NCBI RefSeq assembly: GCF_022227845.1 | Contig: NZ_JAJNQN010000016.1 | Location: 1-64,000 of the forward strand | Reading direction: 5' to 3' | DNA: 64,000 nucleotides | Source of the DNA: Ectothiorhodospira lacustris | GTDB taxonomy: Bacteria > Pseudomonadota > Gammaproteobacteria > Ectothiorhodospirales > Ectothiorhodospiraceae | Part shown: positions 47,098 to 56,243 of the stretch, in pieces | Layout of the letters: each line of letters starts with the position of its first letter | How positions within the stretch are numbered: the stretch's first letter is position 1 | Made by a program: the position numbers and the translations under genes | The notes under the pieces: generated by a model | Told to the model about the DNA's origin: nothing | Seen by the model: only the letters and a program-made list of their open reading frames with translations | Database searches by the model: none

Positions 47098-48801
47098 ATG
47101 GAACGCGAAGCATATCCAGTGACCTCGGCATCACCTCCCGTCCCGACTGAGGAGCTATCCATCGTCAATCAGGAACTGCAGGACAATGCAGAGATGCTCG
47201 GGGTTCACCGAGGCCTGCGGGAGAGCGAGTCCCGGCTGAGGCAGATCATGGACAAGTCCCCCCTGTGGGCCTACGTCAAGGACCGGGCCGGTTCCTACCA
47301 GATGGTGAGTCATCGTTTCCTGGTCGGCCTGGGTGTGGCGCTGGACCAGGTGGTCGGGCATGTGGACGAACAATGCCTGCCTGATGCCGTGGCACGGCTG
47401 TTCCGACAGGCGGATCATGAAGCCATGTGCCGGGACGACGTGGTGGAGCGGGAGCACCACCTGAGTCTCGAGACAGGTGAAGTGATCTTGCTGGCGCAGC
47501 ATTTTGCCCTGCGGGATGAGAAGGGACTGGCCTATGCCGCCTGCATGAAGGCACTGGATATCACCCGGCGCAAACGGGATGAATACCGTCTTGCCAAGGC
47601 GCGGGACGAGGCGGAGCGGGCCAATCGGGCCAAGAACGAATTCCTGTCCCACATGAGCCACGAGCTACGTACCCCGCTCAATGCCATTCTGGGTTTCAGC
47701 CAGATTCTGGAACACGAGCACGCCGAAGATCCTGCCGTGAGCGAGCCGATTGGCGAGATCCTGCGGGCCGGCTGGCATCTGCTGGCCCTGATCAACGATA
47801 TTCTGGACCTCTCCATGCTGGAAAGCGGACGTCTGCATGTGCAGGCGGACTCCGTCAGCGTGGATGCCCTCATTCAGGAGTGTGTGGCTACCCTGCGGCA
47901 GGCGGCCCAGGCCAAGGAAATCACGGTGACCGTTGTTTCAGGGCCGGAATGGCTGGTTCGTGCCGACCCTACCCGATTGCGCCAGGTACTGATCAATCTG
48001 CTCTCCAATGCCATCAAGTACAATCATCCCGGGGGGACGGTACGGGTCTCCGTTGCCCGGCAACGGGAACGGCTACTGATCAGCGTCGAGGATGACGGTC
48101 TGGGCATGACTCCGGAACAGATCGCCAACCTGTTCCGGCCGTTCGTGCGCATGAGTCGTGGGGTTTGCTCCGAGGACGGTATCGGGATTGGTCTGTCCCT
48201 GTCCCTGCGTCTGATGCAGATGATGGGGGGCGAGATCCGTGTGGAGAGCGCACCGGATCAGGGCAGCGTCTTTACTCTGGACCTGCTGCGGGCATCCACT
48301 GATGAGCCTGCCCTGAAGGATGCGTCTCTCGGCTTCGCCGGGAGTGAGGAAGAGGTCGGATTACAGGACGACCGTGATGTATCAGGCTGTACGCGGGTGC
48401 TCAAAGTGCTCTATGTGGAGGACAACCCGGCCAACCTGCGTCTGGTGCGCCGCATGCTGGTCCACCGCCCCGGGATTCGGCTGTTGGAGGCGGTGGATGG
48501 GCAGTCCGGTCTGGCGCGGGCGGGCGCCGAACGGCCGGGCCTGATCCTGCTGGATCTTGGTCTGCCCGACATCCATGGCTTCGAGGTGTTGCGACGGCTG
48601 CGGGCGGACAGGGGCACGGCGGGCATCCCCGTGGTGGCCGTCAGTGCCGATGCCGGGGAGTTGCGGGTCACCGAGGCCCTGGAGCGGGGTTTTTACACCT
48701 ATATCGAGAAGCCTTTCCGGCTGGAAGTCCTGGATGAACTGCTGTCGGCCTTCGGTCAGTGCCGGGGGGGCGCGGGCAAGGGTGCGTCGCCTGGGGCCTG
48801 A
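47098..48801 (+). CDS. Hybrid sensor histidine kinase (PAS-HisKA-HATPase-REC)
   Basis: The 567-residue soluble kinase has a short coiled N-terminus, a PAS domain (about 45-155), HisKA with phospho-acceptor His188 (FLSHMSHELRTPLNAIL), the HATPase (about 285-400; N-box INLLSNAIKYN, DDGLGM, GIGIGLSL) and a C-terminal receiver with Asp486 (LILLDLGLPD). No membrane span is present, so the signal is cytoplasmic. It lacks an obvious output gene nearby. Its 3' end overlaps the convergent kinase gene by 46 bases. No clear ribosome site precedes ATG 47098. Confidence 0.9.
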   Translation: MEREAYPVTSASPPVPTEELSIVNQELQDNAEMLGVHRGLRESESRLRQIMDKSPLWAYVKDRAGSYQMVSHRFLVGLGVALDQVVGHVDEQCLPDAVARLFRQADHEAMCRDDVVEREHHLSLETGEVILLAQHFALRDEKGLAYAACMKALDITRRKRDEYRLAKARDEAERANRAKNEFLSHMSHELRTPLNAILGFSQILEHEHAEDPAVSEPIGEILRAGWHLLALINDILDLSMLESGRLHVQADSVSVDALIQECVATLRQAAQAKEITVTVVSGPEWLVRADPTRLRQVLINLLSNAIKYNHPGGTVRVSVARQRERLLISVEDDGLGMTPEQIANLFRPFVRMSRGVCSEDGIGIGLSLSLRLMQMMGGEIRVESAPDQGSVFTLDLLRASTDEPALKDASLGFAGSEEEVGLQDDRDVSGCTRVLKVLYVEDNPANLRLVRRMLVHRPGIRLLEAVDGQSGLARAGAERPGLILLDLGLPDIHGFEVLRRLRADRGTAGIPVVAVSADAGELRVTEALERGFYTYIEKPFRLEVLDELLSAFGQCRGGAGKGASPGA

Positions 48802-51800
48802 GCCAGCAGCTTTTCCAGGATCTGCAGGAACTGGGGTACATCAAGGGGCTTGGTGAGATAGGCATTGAAACCTTCCGAACGACCTCGCTCCATGTCCCTG
48901 TGAGTGGCAAAGGCGGTCAATGCCATGACGGGTATGCCGGCCGTGGCAGGGTTGGCCCGCAGTCTTCTGAGGACCTGGTAGCCGTCCAGGTCGGGCATGT
49001 TGATGTCCAGCAGGATCAGGTCAGGCTGGTGCGCACCGGCCAGTTCCAGGCCGAATCTGGGGTTGGGTGAGTTGAGCAGCCGCAGGTGACCGCGACGCCG
49101 GAGGATCTGTGCGACCAGCCGGATATTGGCCGGATTGTCATCGATATGCAGGATGGTGCGCGGTGGTTGCTGTCGGGCCGGGTCCCGGCTCACCGGGCCA
49201 TCCTGGTGGGGTAGCAGGGTGCTGTCGTCGATCCACTCCCCCCGCGGCAGGTGCACCCGAAAGGTGCTGCCCGTGTCCGTCCGGCTGTCCACGTCGATAC
49301 TGCCGCCCATGACCTCGGCCAGACGCCGGGAAATGGCGAGCCCGATGCCTGTCCCTTCGGTCTCCAGCGCATTCGCGTCCAGCCGGTTGAAGGGTTCGAA
49401 CAGTTCCGCCAGGCGGTCAGGGGCGATACCGCGGCCGGTATCCGTGACACTGATGGTGACGCCCCCCCCTTGCGGCTGATCTTCACCGCTGATTTCCAGC
49501 AGGCCGGCATGGCGGTTGTACTTGATGCCGTTGGAGAGCAGATTGATCAGGATCTGCTTCAGGCGCATGCGGTCGGCAAGGGCCACGCAGTAGGGTGGGC
49601 AGCGGCTGTGGATGCGGATCTGGCGTTCCTGGGCCAGGGGACGTACCAGCATGATGCATTCGTCCATGAGTTCCCGCAGGGGGACGTTTTCCAGTGACAG
49701 CTCGATGCGGCCCGACTCCACGGTGGCCAGGTCCAGTACCTGGTTGATCAGTTGCAGCAGGTGCCGGCCGCCCCGGAGTATTTCCTGAACGTATTCCTGT
49801 TGCTCCTGATTCAGCGTCAGATCGATTTCCATGAGCTGGGCAAATCCCAGCACCGCGTTCATGGGGGTGCGAAGCTCGTGGCTCATGCTGGAGAGGAACT
49901 CGGACTTGGCCCGGTTGGCCCGCTCGGCCTCTTCCTTGGCCACCACCAGGGCGACCTCGTTGCGCTTGATATCGCTGATATCCTGATGACTGATCACCAG
50001 ATGACGCTGTCGCACCGAGGTGTTGTCCAGGGGGGTGACCCGGATCATGTGGGTCTGTGGATCAAGGCGGTATTCATCTTCGTAGACCTCAAGGTCTCCG
50101 GCGATGACACGGCGGATACCTTCCACGATGCGGCGCGCATCCTCATCACCCTGCGCGGCTGCCCGGTCGCAGACCTCAAGATAGTTGACGCCCTGGGACA
50201 CCCGCTCTTCCCGGGCCTGTCCCTTGCGGCCGTATTCCCGCCAGGAGCGATTGACGGCGACAATGGTTCCCGATGCATCCAGCACGCAGATGTTGGCGAT
50301 GAGGGAGTCGATGATGGCCTGAGTGAAGGCCCGGGTCTCGCTCTCCTGTTTTTGAAATTCCGCTTCCTTGGCCTTGCGTTGCCGCTCCCGGGCCATTTGC
50401 CTCAGGGCATGGGACAGATCCTCCATGACGCCTTTGAGCAGGTCGATGACCTGGGGCGTGAAGTGGTCGGGCTCGGCGGCAAGGAAACTGGCAACGGCCA
50501 CCAATTCGTCACCGACGAAGAGGGGGAAATGTCCGCAGCTTTGGATTTGCTCGTTAATGGCCCATGATCGCCACCGGGCGGGCACGTGGATATCGGGGTG
50601 GTTGCAGTTGCTGCAGATCAGGGGGTGCTCGTTGATGAAGGTCCAGGTGTGCTTCCGGATGGACTCCCAGAGCGCGTCTGTCGGGATAACGGCCAACTGT
50701 GCTGATGACAGGCCGTGGGAGGCCCATATCCTTGACGGCTGCCCCGGGCGTGCCTTTGTGGTGAAAATGCAGGCGCTGAAGCCTCCCTGTTTCACCGCAA
50801 CACGTGCCGTGGTTTTCAGCAGGCGTACTTCATCTTCGAGGCGGGTGATGGCCTGATTGACGGCGGTGCGGGTGCTGTAGAGCCGGGTGAGATGGGCCAC
50901 CTGGGTTTCAGCCTTCCTGCGGGCCGTAATGTCACGATTGACGCCCCGTCGTCCCAGATACCTGCCATCCCTGTCCACGATGCCTAGACATTGGTGCTCA
51001 ATGTGCCGTAGTTCCCCATCGGCACGGCGAATGCTGAACTCCATGCACACATGCGGGCTTTCAGAGCCTTCCTTCACTTCCTGCAGGTGTCTTTGCCAAT
51101 GCTCGACATGCTCGGGGATGAGCAGGCGCTCCATGAGCAGCGGATCATCTTTGAAGGCTTTGGGGGGATAACCGCTGATGTCCTGACATCCGGGAGAGAC
51201 ATAGACGTACCTGCCTTCCGGGTGGAACCAGTAATCCCAGTCGGGGGAGTGATCGGCGGCGATGCGGTAGCAGATCTCCTGTTCACGGAGCTGTTCATGG
51301 GCGATACGCAGCGCCTCCTCGTGGCGCGCCTGTTCGGTGAGATCCACGACGGCACAGGAAAACTCGCAGGGGCCATCCTCTCGTCCCGGGAGACGGGCGA
51401 TATGCAATTCCGCCGGAAACGGTTTGCCTCGTCCCCGCCCGGACAGCAGCGTGATCTGATGCGCGCTGGCATGGCCCTCGGCCTGCGCCTGCAGCAGGGT
51501 CTGGTTGAACTTTGTTTCATCCTCGGGATGGACCAGGCGTCGCAGCAAGACGTGGCGGCTTGAGTGCAGTCTGAAATCAAAGCGTGCTTCGGCCGCCGGG
51601 TTGGCCTGGAGGACGAGGCCGTAGCGATCCACCACCAGGGCGGCGATGGGCAGGCCGCCCAGGAACGCGGCGTAATTATCCAGCAGCCGCTGGTTCAGGT
51701 TCTGGGACTCTCTCAGCTCTCGGTTTTGCAGTTCCAGCTCGCTCTGGTAGACCCGCAAGGTCTCCAGCAGCCCGGGCAGGTCGAGCTGGTTTTCTTCCAT

Positions 51801-51893
51801 GAGTTGCCGAACCAGTTCGATATCTCCCTCCTTGACGGCCTTGGCCGCGCGTGCGCGCGTATCTGATGATTGGGGGAGTGTATCTTCAGGCAT
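48756..51893 (-). CDS. Large hybrid sensor histidine kinase (PAS-PAS-GAF-PAS-HisKA-HATPase-REC)
   Basis: The 1045-residue soluble kinase has a helical coiled N-terminus (about 15-70), PAS (75-190), PAS (205-330), a GAF-like domain (340-500, with a Cys-rich stretch ICSNCNHPD), PAS (520-640), HisKA with His672, an HATPase (about 770-885) and a receiver with Asp963 (LILLDINMPD). ATG 51893 with GAAGG upstream is preferred over a TTG 57 bases earlier. The ICSNCNHPD cysteines could bind a metal or sense redox; this is inference. It shares the kinase-receiver plan of the convergent gene at 47098, so the two may be diverged relatives. Confidence 0.9.
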   Translation of the reverse strand: MPEDTLPQSSDTRARAAKAVKEGDIELVRQLMEENQLDLPGLLETLRVYQSELELQNRELRESQNLNQRLLDNYAAFLGGLPIAALVVDRYGLVLQANPAAEARFDFRLHSSRHVLLRRLVHPEDETKFNQTLLQAQAEGHASAHQITLLSGRGRGKPFPAELHIARLPGREDGPCEFSCAVVDLTEQARHEEALRIAHEQLREQEICYRIAADHSPDWDYWFHPEGRYVYVSPGCQDISGYPPKAFKDDPLLMERLLIPEHVEHWQRHLQEVKEGSESPHVCMEFSIRRADGELRHIEHQCLGIVDRDGRYLGRRGVNRDITARRKAETQVAHLTRLYSTRTAVNQAITRLEDEVRLLKTTARVAVKQGGFSACIFTTKARPGQPSRIWASHGLSSAQLAVIPTDALWESIRKHTWTFINEHPLICSNCNHPDIHVPARWRSWAINEQIQSCGHFPLFVGDELVAVASFLAAEPDHFTPQVIDLLKGVMEDLSHALRQMARERQRKAKEAEFQKQESETRAFTQAIIDSLIANICVLDASGTIVAVNRSWREYGRKGQAREERVSQGVNYLEVCDRAAAQGDEDARRIVEGIRRVIAGDLEVYEDEYRLDPQTHMIRVTPLDNTSVRQRHLVISHQDISDIKRNEVALVVAKEEAERANRAKSEFLSSMSHELRTPMNAVLGFAQLMEIDLTLNQEQQEYVQEILRGGRHLLQLINQVLDLATVESGRIELSLENVPLRELMDECIMLVRPLAQERQIRIHSRCPPYCVALADRMRLKQILINLLSNGIKYNRHAGLLEISGEDQPQGGGVTISVTDTGRGIAPDRLAELFEPFNRLDANALETEGTGIGLAISRRLAEVMGGSIDVDSRTDTGSTFRVHLPRGEWIDDSTLLPHQDGPVSRDPARQQPPRTILHIDDNPANIRLVAQILRRRGHLRLLNSPNPRFGLELAGAHQPDLILLDINMPDLDGYQVLRRLRANPATAGIPVMALTAFATHRDMERGRSEGFNAYLTKPLDVPQFLQILEKLLAQAPGDAPLPAPPRH

Positions 51894-52084
51894 GGCGCCT
51901 TCATGCAAATGATGGGACGGGTAGGGAGCGATCCGGATGGATTCTATCAATTCACGGATATGGCTGCAGTCATCTCTGCCTATGGGGTTGATTGTTGTTG
52001 TCGTGCCGGGTCAACCGATGTCCGGGCCGTGCGTATTGCGGGTTGAAGGCCGGATGATGAGGCCGGCATAACCAGGAGACGATC

Positions 52085-52627
52085 ATGAAACCATCCCAAC
52101 CGCACTTCCCCCGCCGCGCCCTGGGCGCTTCCATGTTGGCCGGCGCCGTTGTCCTGTCCCTGTCTCTGGGGGGCCTGGCTGTTGCGGGTAGTCCCGGCGC
52201 CGTGGACCGGGATAATGCGCCCCGGCAGGCCTGCCGGGATCTGACGGGCGAAGTCAGGGCTGCCTGCCGCGAGGGTATGCAGGCCACCCGTGCCGAGCGT
52301 CGTGAACAGTACCTGACAGCGGCGGAAGGCAAGCCCGGGGAACGTTCGTGGCGAGAGGATCGCCGGGCTGAATCCAGGCAAGACAAGGCCGAGGCTCCCC
52401 GGATGACGGATGAGGAACGACAGGCGTTTCGTGCCCAGCGTGAAGAGCGGCGCGCGGCCTGGGAGGCCATGAGCCCGGAAGAACGCCAGTCAATGCGGGA
52501 TAATATGCGCAGCATGCGTGAACAAATGCGCAGCCTGGACCCGCAGGAACGTCTTGAACTGCGAGAAAGATTGCGGGACATGACACCGGATGAACGCCGC
52601 GCCTGGTTCGAACGGCAACGCGGCTGA
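52085..52627 (+). CDS. Exported Arg/Glu-rich helical protein
   Basis: The 180-residue protein has a signal peptide (about 1-35, AGAVVLSLSLGGLAVA-GS) and a mature part made almost wholly of charged helical segments. Repeats of the type MSPEERQSMRDNMRSMRE, LDPQERLELRERLRD and MTPDERRAWFE recur. The same x-x-PEER signature marks the DUF3106 protein at the end of this cluster. It resembles periplasmic stress sensors such as CpxP/ZraP only in general character. AGGAG precedes ATG 52085. Probably cotranscribed with the sigma-factor gene 43 bases downstream. Confidence 0.65.
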   Translation: MKPSQPHFPRRALGASMLAGAVVLSLSLGGLAVAGSPGAVDRDNAPRQACRDLTGEVRAACREGMQATRAERREQYLTAAEGKPGERSWREDRRAESRQDKAEAPRMTDEERQAFRAQREERRAAWEAMSPEERQSMRDNMRSMREQMRSLDPQERLELRERLRDMTPDERRAWFERQRG

Positions 52628-52670
52628 AGACCATGACAAGGAGCCTTGATGCCGAGCCGGAGTCACTGTG

Positions 52671-53276
52671 ATGCCAGGTCTTGCCTTGCGAACGGAGGTG
52701 TGTGTGGATGATGCCGAGGTGCATGCCGCCACGCCCGCCGAGGCGGCATCACCCGCGACCCTGGATCAATTCCTGGCACAGGTGCAGGGGCGCGGAGTGC
52801 GGATGGCGGCCCTGGCCCTGGGCGATCGGGAGGCAGCGCTGGACGTGGTGCAGGATGCCATGACCGCGCTGATCTCCCGTTATCGCGACCGGCCGGCAGA
52901 AGCTTGGGAACCCCTGTTTTGGCGCATCCTGCAGACCCGGATCCGGGATGTTTACCGACGTCGGCGCGTCCGGCAGCGGGTGATGGCCGTACTGGGTCTC
53001 GGGGATGAACCCCAGGAGGACCCCATGCTGACACTGCCGGATACCTTCACGCCCGAGCCCGATCGATCCCTGGAGGATGGCCGTTTTGCCGTGGACCTGG
53101 AATCGGCCCTGAGACAACTACCCCTTCGCCAGCAGCAGGCCTTCCTGCTGCGTCACTGGGAGGGGCTTGATACCGCCGCCACGGCGGCGGCCCTGGGCGT
53201 CAGCGAGGGCAGTGTGAAGACCCATCTGCACCGCGCCCTGCAGACTTTGCGACAGCACCTGGAGGCCTACCGATGA
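52671..53276 (+). CDS. ECF-type RNA polymerase sigma factor
   Basis: The 201-residue protein has sigma region 2 (EAALDVVQDAMTALISRY, WRILQTRIRDVYRR) and region 4 (LRQLPLRQQQAFLLRHWEG, AAALGVSEGSVKTHLHRALQ). It should redirect RNA polymerase to a small regulon under an envelope signal. The ATG at 52671 has GGAG eight bases upstream. It overlaps the next gene (ATGA), which is the natural candidate for its regulator. The subgroup is not assigned, but sigma genes followed by DUF3619- and DUF3106-type genes recur in Beta- and Gammaproteobacteria, as I recall. Confidence 0.88.
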   Translation: MPGLALRTEVCVDDAEVHAATPAEAASPATLDQFLAQVQGRGVRMAALALGDREAALDVVQDAMTALISRYRDRPAEAWEPLFWRILQTRIRDVYRRRRVRQRVMAVLGLGDEPQEDPMLTLPDTFTPEPDRSLEDGRFAVDLESALRQLPLRQQQAFLLRHWEGLDTAATAAALGVSEGSVKTHLHRALQTLRQHLEAYR

Positions 53277-53659
53277 GTCCCGAAGATCGCGAGATGGAAC
53301 CGTGGTTGGCCCAGGCCCGCCGGACCCTTGACCGGCAGGCCGGCCTGTCCCTGCAGGAGGCGATGCGTCTGCAAAGTGCCCGCCGGGAAGCCTTTGCAAA
53401 GGCGGGTGCCGCGGCACGGCCCCGGCCGGTGTCGGGGAGTGGAAAGAGGCGCGGGTGGATGCCGTTGGGAGGCCTTGCGGCGGCGGCTTCGGTGATGCTG
53501 GCGGTGGTGATGGTGTTCAATCTGGAGACCATGCAGCACCCGCCCTTACCGGTGGTCCTGGCGGAGTTGGATGACATCGAATGGGTGCTGGAGCTGGATG
53601 AGGGTTTCTGGATGGATGATCCGGCGTTTCTGCAATGGGTGATGGAGGAGATGGGATGA
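53273..53659 (+). CDS. Single-span membrane protein, putative anti-sigma (DUF3619-like)
   Basis: The 128-residue protein has a soluble N-terminus with a helix (about 8-45), a positive patch (SGKRRG), one membrane span (about 63-83) and a strongly acidic exported tail (about 84-128) with some twelve Asp/Glu and no Lys/Arg. The inside-positive rule puts the N-terminus in the cytoplasm, where it could hold the sigma factor. It lacks the zinc HxxxCxxC motif of ZAS anti-sigma factors. It overlaps both neighbours by four bases. Confidence 0.65.
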   Translation: MSPEDREMEPWLAQARRTLDRQAGLSLQEAMRLQSARREAFAKAGAAARPRPVSGSGKRRGWMPLGGLAAAASVMLAVVMVFNLETMQHPPLPVVLAELDDIEWVLELDEGFWMDDPAFLQWVMEEMG

Positions 53660-54204
53660 GTCGGTATCTGCCTGGATTGATGGTGGCGTTGCTGTTGTGT
53701 CTGCCGGGCGTGGCCCCGGGGGCGCCGCCCGAGCGAGGCCTGGGTCCTTTTCCTGAGCGGGGGCCGGGAGATCCCGGGCGCGGCGAGCGCATGATGGCGC
53801 CGGTGGCCGAATCCGCGCCGGAGTGGTCGGCACTGAGCCGAGCCGAACGCGCCGTACTGGCGCCGTTGGCGGAGCAATGGGATGATCTGTCCCCGCGTCG
53901 TCGCCTGCACCTGCTGCGTGTCGCCGATCGCTGGCAGGACATGAGCCCGGAACAGCGGGACCGTTTCAGTAGTGATCTGCGGCGCCTTGAGTCTTTGTCG
54001 CCCGAGGAGCGCCGGCAGCTGCGTGACCAGCGTCGTCGGCTTGAGGCCCTGCCCGAGGATGAGCGTCGATTGCATCGGGAACGGCTGGAACACTTCCAGC
54101 GCCTGTCGCCGGAGGAGCGTGAGCACCTGCGGGAGCGCTGGTTGCAGATGAGTCCGGAGGAGCGGCGGGCGATCCGGGAGCGGGGCAGAGTGTCCGGGGA
54201 CTGA
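53656..54204 (+). CDS. Periplasmic DUF3106 protein
   Basis: The 182-residue protein has a signal peptide (about 1-23, cleavage after PGA) and a chain of W/L-x-x-LSPEER repeats (EWSALSRAERAVLAPLAEQW, WDDLSPRRRLHLLRVADRW, LSPEERRQLRDQ, MSPEERRAI) that define DUF3106. ATG 53656 overlaps the upstream stop. It is the last gene of the sigma operon and probably senses or buffers something in the periplasm; no function is established. Confidence 0.8.
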   Translation: MSRYLPGLMVALLLCLPGVAPGAPPERGLGPFPERGPGDPGRGERMMAPVAESAPEWSALSRAERAVLAPLAEQWDDLSPRRRLHLLRVADRWQDMSPEQRDRFSSDLRRLESLSPEERRQLRDQRRRLEALPEDERRLHRERLEHFQRLSPEEREHLRERWLQMSPEERRAIRERGRVSGD

Positions 54205-54279
54205 ATCTGCCCCGCAATCCTTGGGCCATCCCCCCATCTGGCGTAAAATACACGGTTTTACCCACAGGCCGTGCCGCTC

Positions 54280-55875
54280 ATGCCCTCCAGCTACACCACC
54301 GAAACCGCCCGTCGCCGCACCTTCGCCATCATTTCGCACCCGGACGCCGGCAAGACCACAGTGACCGAAAAGCTGCTGCTGTTCGGCGGTGCGATCCAGC
54401 AGGCGGGCACCGTGAAGGGCCGCAAGGCCGCCCGGCACGCCACTTCCGACTGGATGGAACTGGAAAAGCAGCGCGGTATTTCCGTCACATCCTCGGTGAT
54501 GCAATTCCCCTACAAGGACCGCATCGTCAACCTGCTGGACACCCCTGGCCACCAGGACTTCTCCGAGGACACCTATCGCACCCTCACTGCGGTGGACTCG
54601 GCGCTGATGGTCATCGACGTGGCCAAGGGTGTCGAGGAACGCACCATCAAGTTGATGGAGGTCTGCCGTCTGCGCGATACCCCCATCATGACCTTCATCA
54701 ACAAGCTGGACCGGGAAGGGCGCGAGCCCATCGAACTGCTGGATGAAGTGGAAGATGTGCTCAAGATCCAGTGTGCTCCGGTGACCTGGCCCATCGGCAT
54801 GGGCAAGCGCTTCAAGGGGGTATATCACCTCAAGCGGGATGCCGTGCACCTGTTCTCGCCCACCCACGGCGGCAAGATCCAGCAGGGTGAGGTCATCCAA
54901 GGGCTGGACAACCCCCGGCTCGACGAGGTGCTGGGCTCTCAGGCGGCAGAACTGCGGGAAGAACTGGAACTGGTCATGGGCGCTTCCCATGAGTTCGACA
55001 AGGATGAATACCTGGCCGGGCGCCAGACGCCGGTGTTTTTCGGTTCCGCCATCAATAACTTCGGCATCCAGGAGCTGTTGGACGATTTCGTGGAATTCGC
55101 TCCCGCCCCTCAGCCCCGCCCCACTGATGTGCGGAAAGTGTCACCCGAGGAAGAGACCTTTTCCGGTTTTGTCTTCAAGATCCAGGCGAACATGGACCCC
55201 CAGCACCGGGATCGTATTGCTTTCATGCGTATCTGCTCCGGCACCTTCACCAAGGGCATGAAGCTCAATCATGTCCGGATCAAGCGGGATGTACGCATCT
55301 CCGATGCCCTGACGTTCCTGGCCTCGGACCGGGAACACCTGGAAGAGGCCTATCCCGGGGATATCATCGGTCTGCACAACCACGGCACCATCCGCATCGG
55401 GGATACCTTCACCCAGGGAGAAGCCTTATCCTTCACGGGGATTCCCAACTTTGCGCCGGAACTGTTCCGCCGTGCCCAGCTGCGGGATCCCCTGAAGATG
55501 AAGCAGCTGACCAAGGGGTTGCAGCAGCTTTGCGAGGAGGGGGCGACCCAGCTGTATCGGCCGATCACCAACAATGATCTGATCCTGGGGGCGGTCGGGG
55601 TATTGCAGTTCGATGTGGTGGCCCACCGCCTGAAGTCCGAGTACAACGTGGATGCGGCCTTCGAGAATGTGTCGGTGCAGACCGCCCGCTGGGTGACCTG
55701 TGACGATGAACGCAAGTTGGAACAGTTCAAGGACAAGGCGGCGAGCAATCTGGCCATCGATCACGGGGGTGATCTGGTGTACATCGCACCGACCCGGGTG
55801 AATCTGCAGATGGCCGTGGAGAAGTGGCCGGATATCACCTTCAGCGCCACCCGGGAGCACGGCATCAGTCAGTAG
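54280..55875 (+). CDS. prfC: Peptide chain release factor 3
   Basis: RF3 is a GTPase that recycles RF1/RF2 after termination. The 531-residue protein aligns with E. coli PrfC; G1 is SHPDAGKTT, followed by [33 protein letters not shown] and NKLDRE. ATG 54280 is chosen; an in-frame GTG nine bases upstream has no homologous residues after it. A hairpin ends the gene. Confidence 0.97.
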   Translation: MPSSYTTETARRRTFAIISHPDAGKTTVTEKLLLFGGAIQQAGTVKGRKAARHATSDWMELEKQRGISVTSSVMQFPYKDRIVNLLDTPGHQDFSEDTYRTLTAVDSALMVIDVAKGVEERTIKLMEVCRLRDTPIMTFINKLDREGREPIELLDEVEDVLKIQCAPVTWPIGMGKRFKGVYHLKRDAVHLFSPTHGGKIQQGEVIQGLDNPRLDEVLGSQAAELREELELVMGASHEFDKDEYLAGRQTPVFFGSAINNFGIQELLDDFVEFAPAPQPRPTDVRKVSPEEETFSGFVFKIQANMDPQHRDRIAFMRICSGTFTKGMKLNHVRIKRDVRISDALTFLASDREHLEEAYPGDIIGLHNHGTIRIGDTFTQGEALSFTGIPNFAPELFRRAQLRDPLKMKQLTKGLQQLCEEGATQLYRPITNNDLILGAVGVLQFDVVAHRLKSEYNVDAAFENVSVQTARWVTCDDERKLEQFKDKAASNLAIDHGGDLVYIAPTRVNLQMAVEKWPDITFSATREHGISQ

Positions 55876-55895
55876 ACGGGAGATACCCCGCCGAG

Positions 55896-55925
55896 CCGCC
55901 AAGGGGTCATGGACCCGTGGGGCGG
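55896..55925 (+). terminator. Hairpin after prfC
   Basis: CCGCC (55896-55900) pairs with GGCGG (55921-55925), and inside GGGTC (55904-55908) pairs with GACCC (55912-55916), with internal loops. It is followed by TTCGGG, without a U-run. Confidence 0.4.
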
Positions 55926-55973
55926 TTCGGGTTAGCCTGCTCCCAATCACCAACGCATCAGGAGCCAATCAGC

Positions 55974-56243
55974 ATGGTCACAGCCATCATTCTCATGAAT
56001 GTGGAACGCAGCCGAATCAATGCGATCGCGGATCGTCTGGCGGGCATGAAGGAGATATCCGAGGTATTTTCGGTCAGCGGCAATTACGACCTGATCGCCA
56101 TCGCCCGTGTACCGCACAACGACGACCTGGCCGCCTTGGTCACCAGCCATCTGCTTACCATTGAGGGGCTGGAGAAGACCAACACCTTGCTGGCCTTCAA
56201 AGCCTATTCACGTCACGATCTGGAAGCCATGTTTTCCGTGTGA
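55974..56243 (+). CDS. Stand-alone RAM domain protein (Lrp/AsnC ligand-binding)
   Basis: The 89-residue protein is one RAM (AsnC_trans_reg) domain, with VTAIILMNVERSRI, VSGNYDLIAIARV and a C-terminal helix, but no HTH. Such stand-alone RAM proteins bind amino acids and can associate with full-length Lrp-family regulators; here no partner is adjacent. AGGAG lies nine bases before ATG 55974. Its 3' end overlaps the convergent gene by 31 bases. Confidence 0.85.
   Translation: MVTAIILMNVERSRINAIADRLAGMKEISEVFSVSGNYDLIAIARVPHNDDLAALVTSHLLTIEGLEKTNTLLAFKAYSRHDLEAMFSV

Noticed and set aside
53200-54990. 596-codon minus-strand frame across the sigma/DUF3106 genes and prfC
   Set aside because: It runs antisense to four supported genes with ATGA junctions and shows no recognisable domain.
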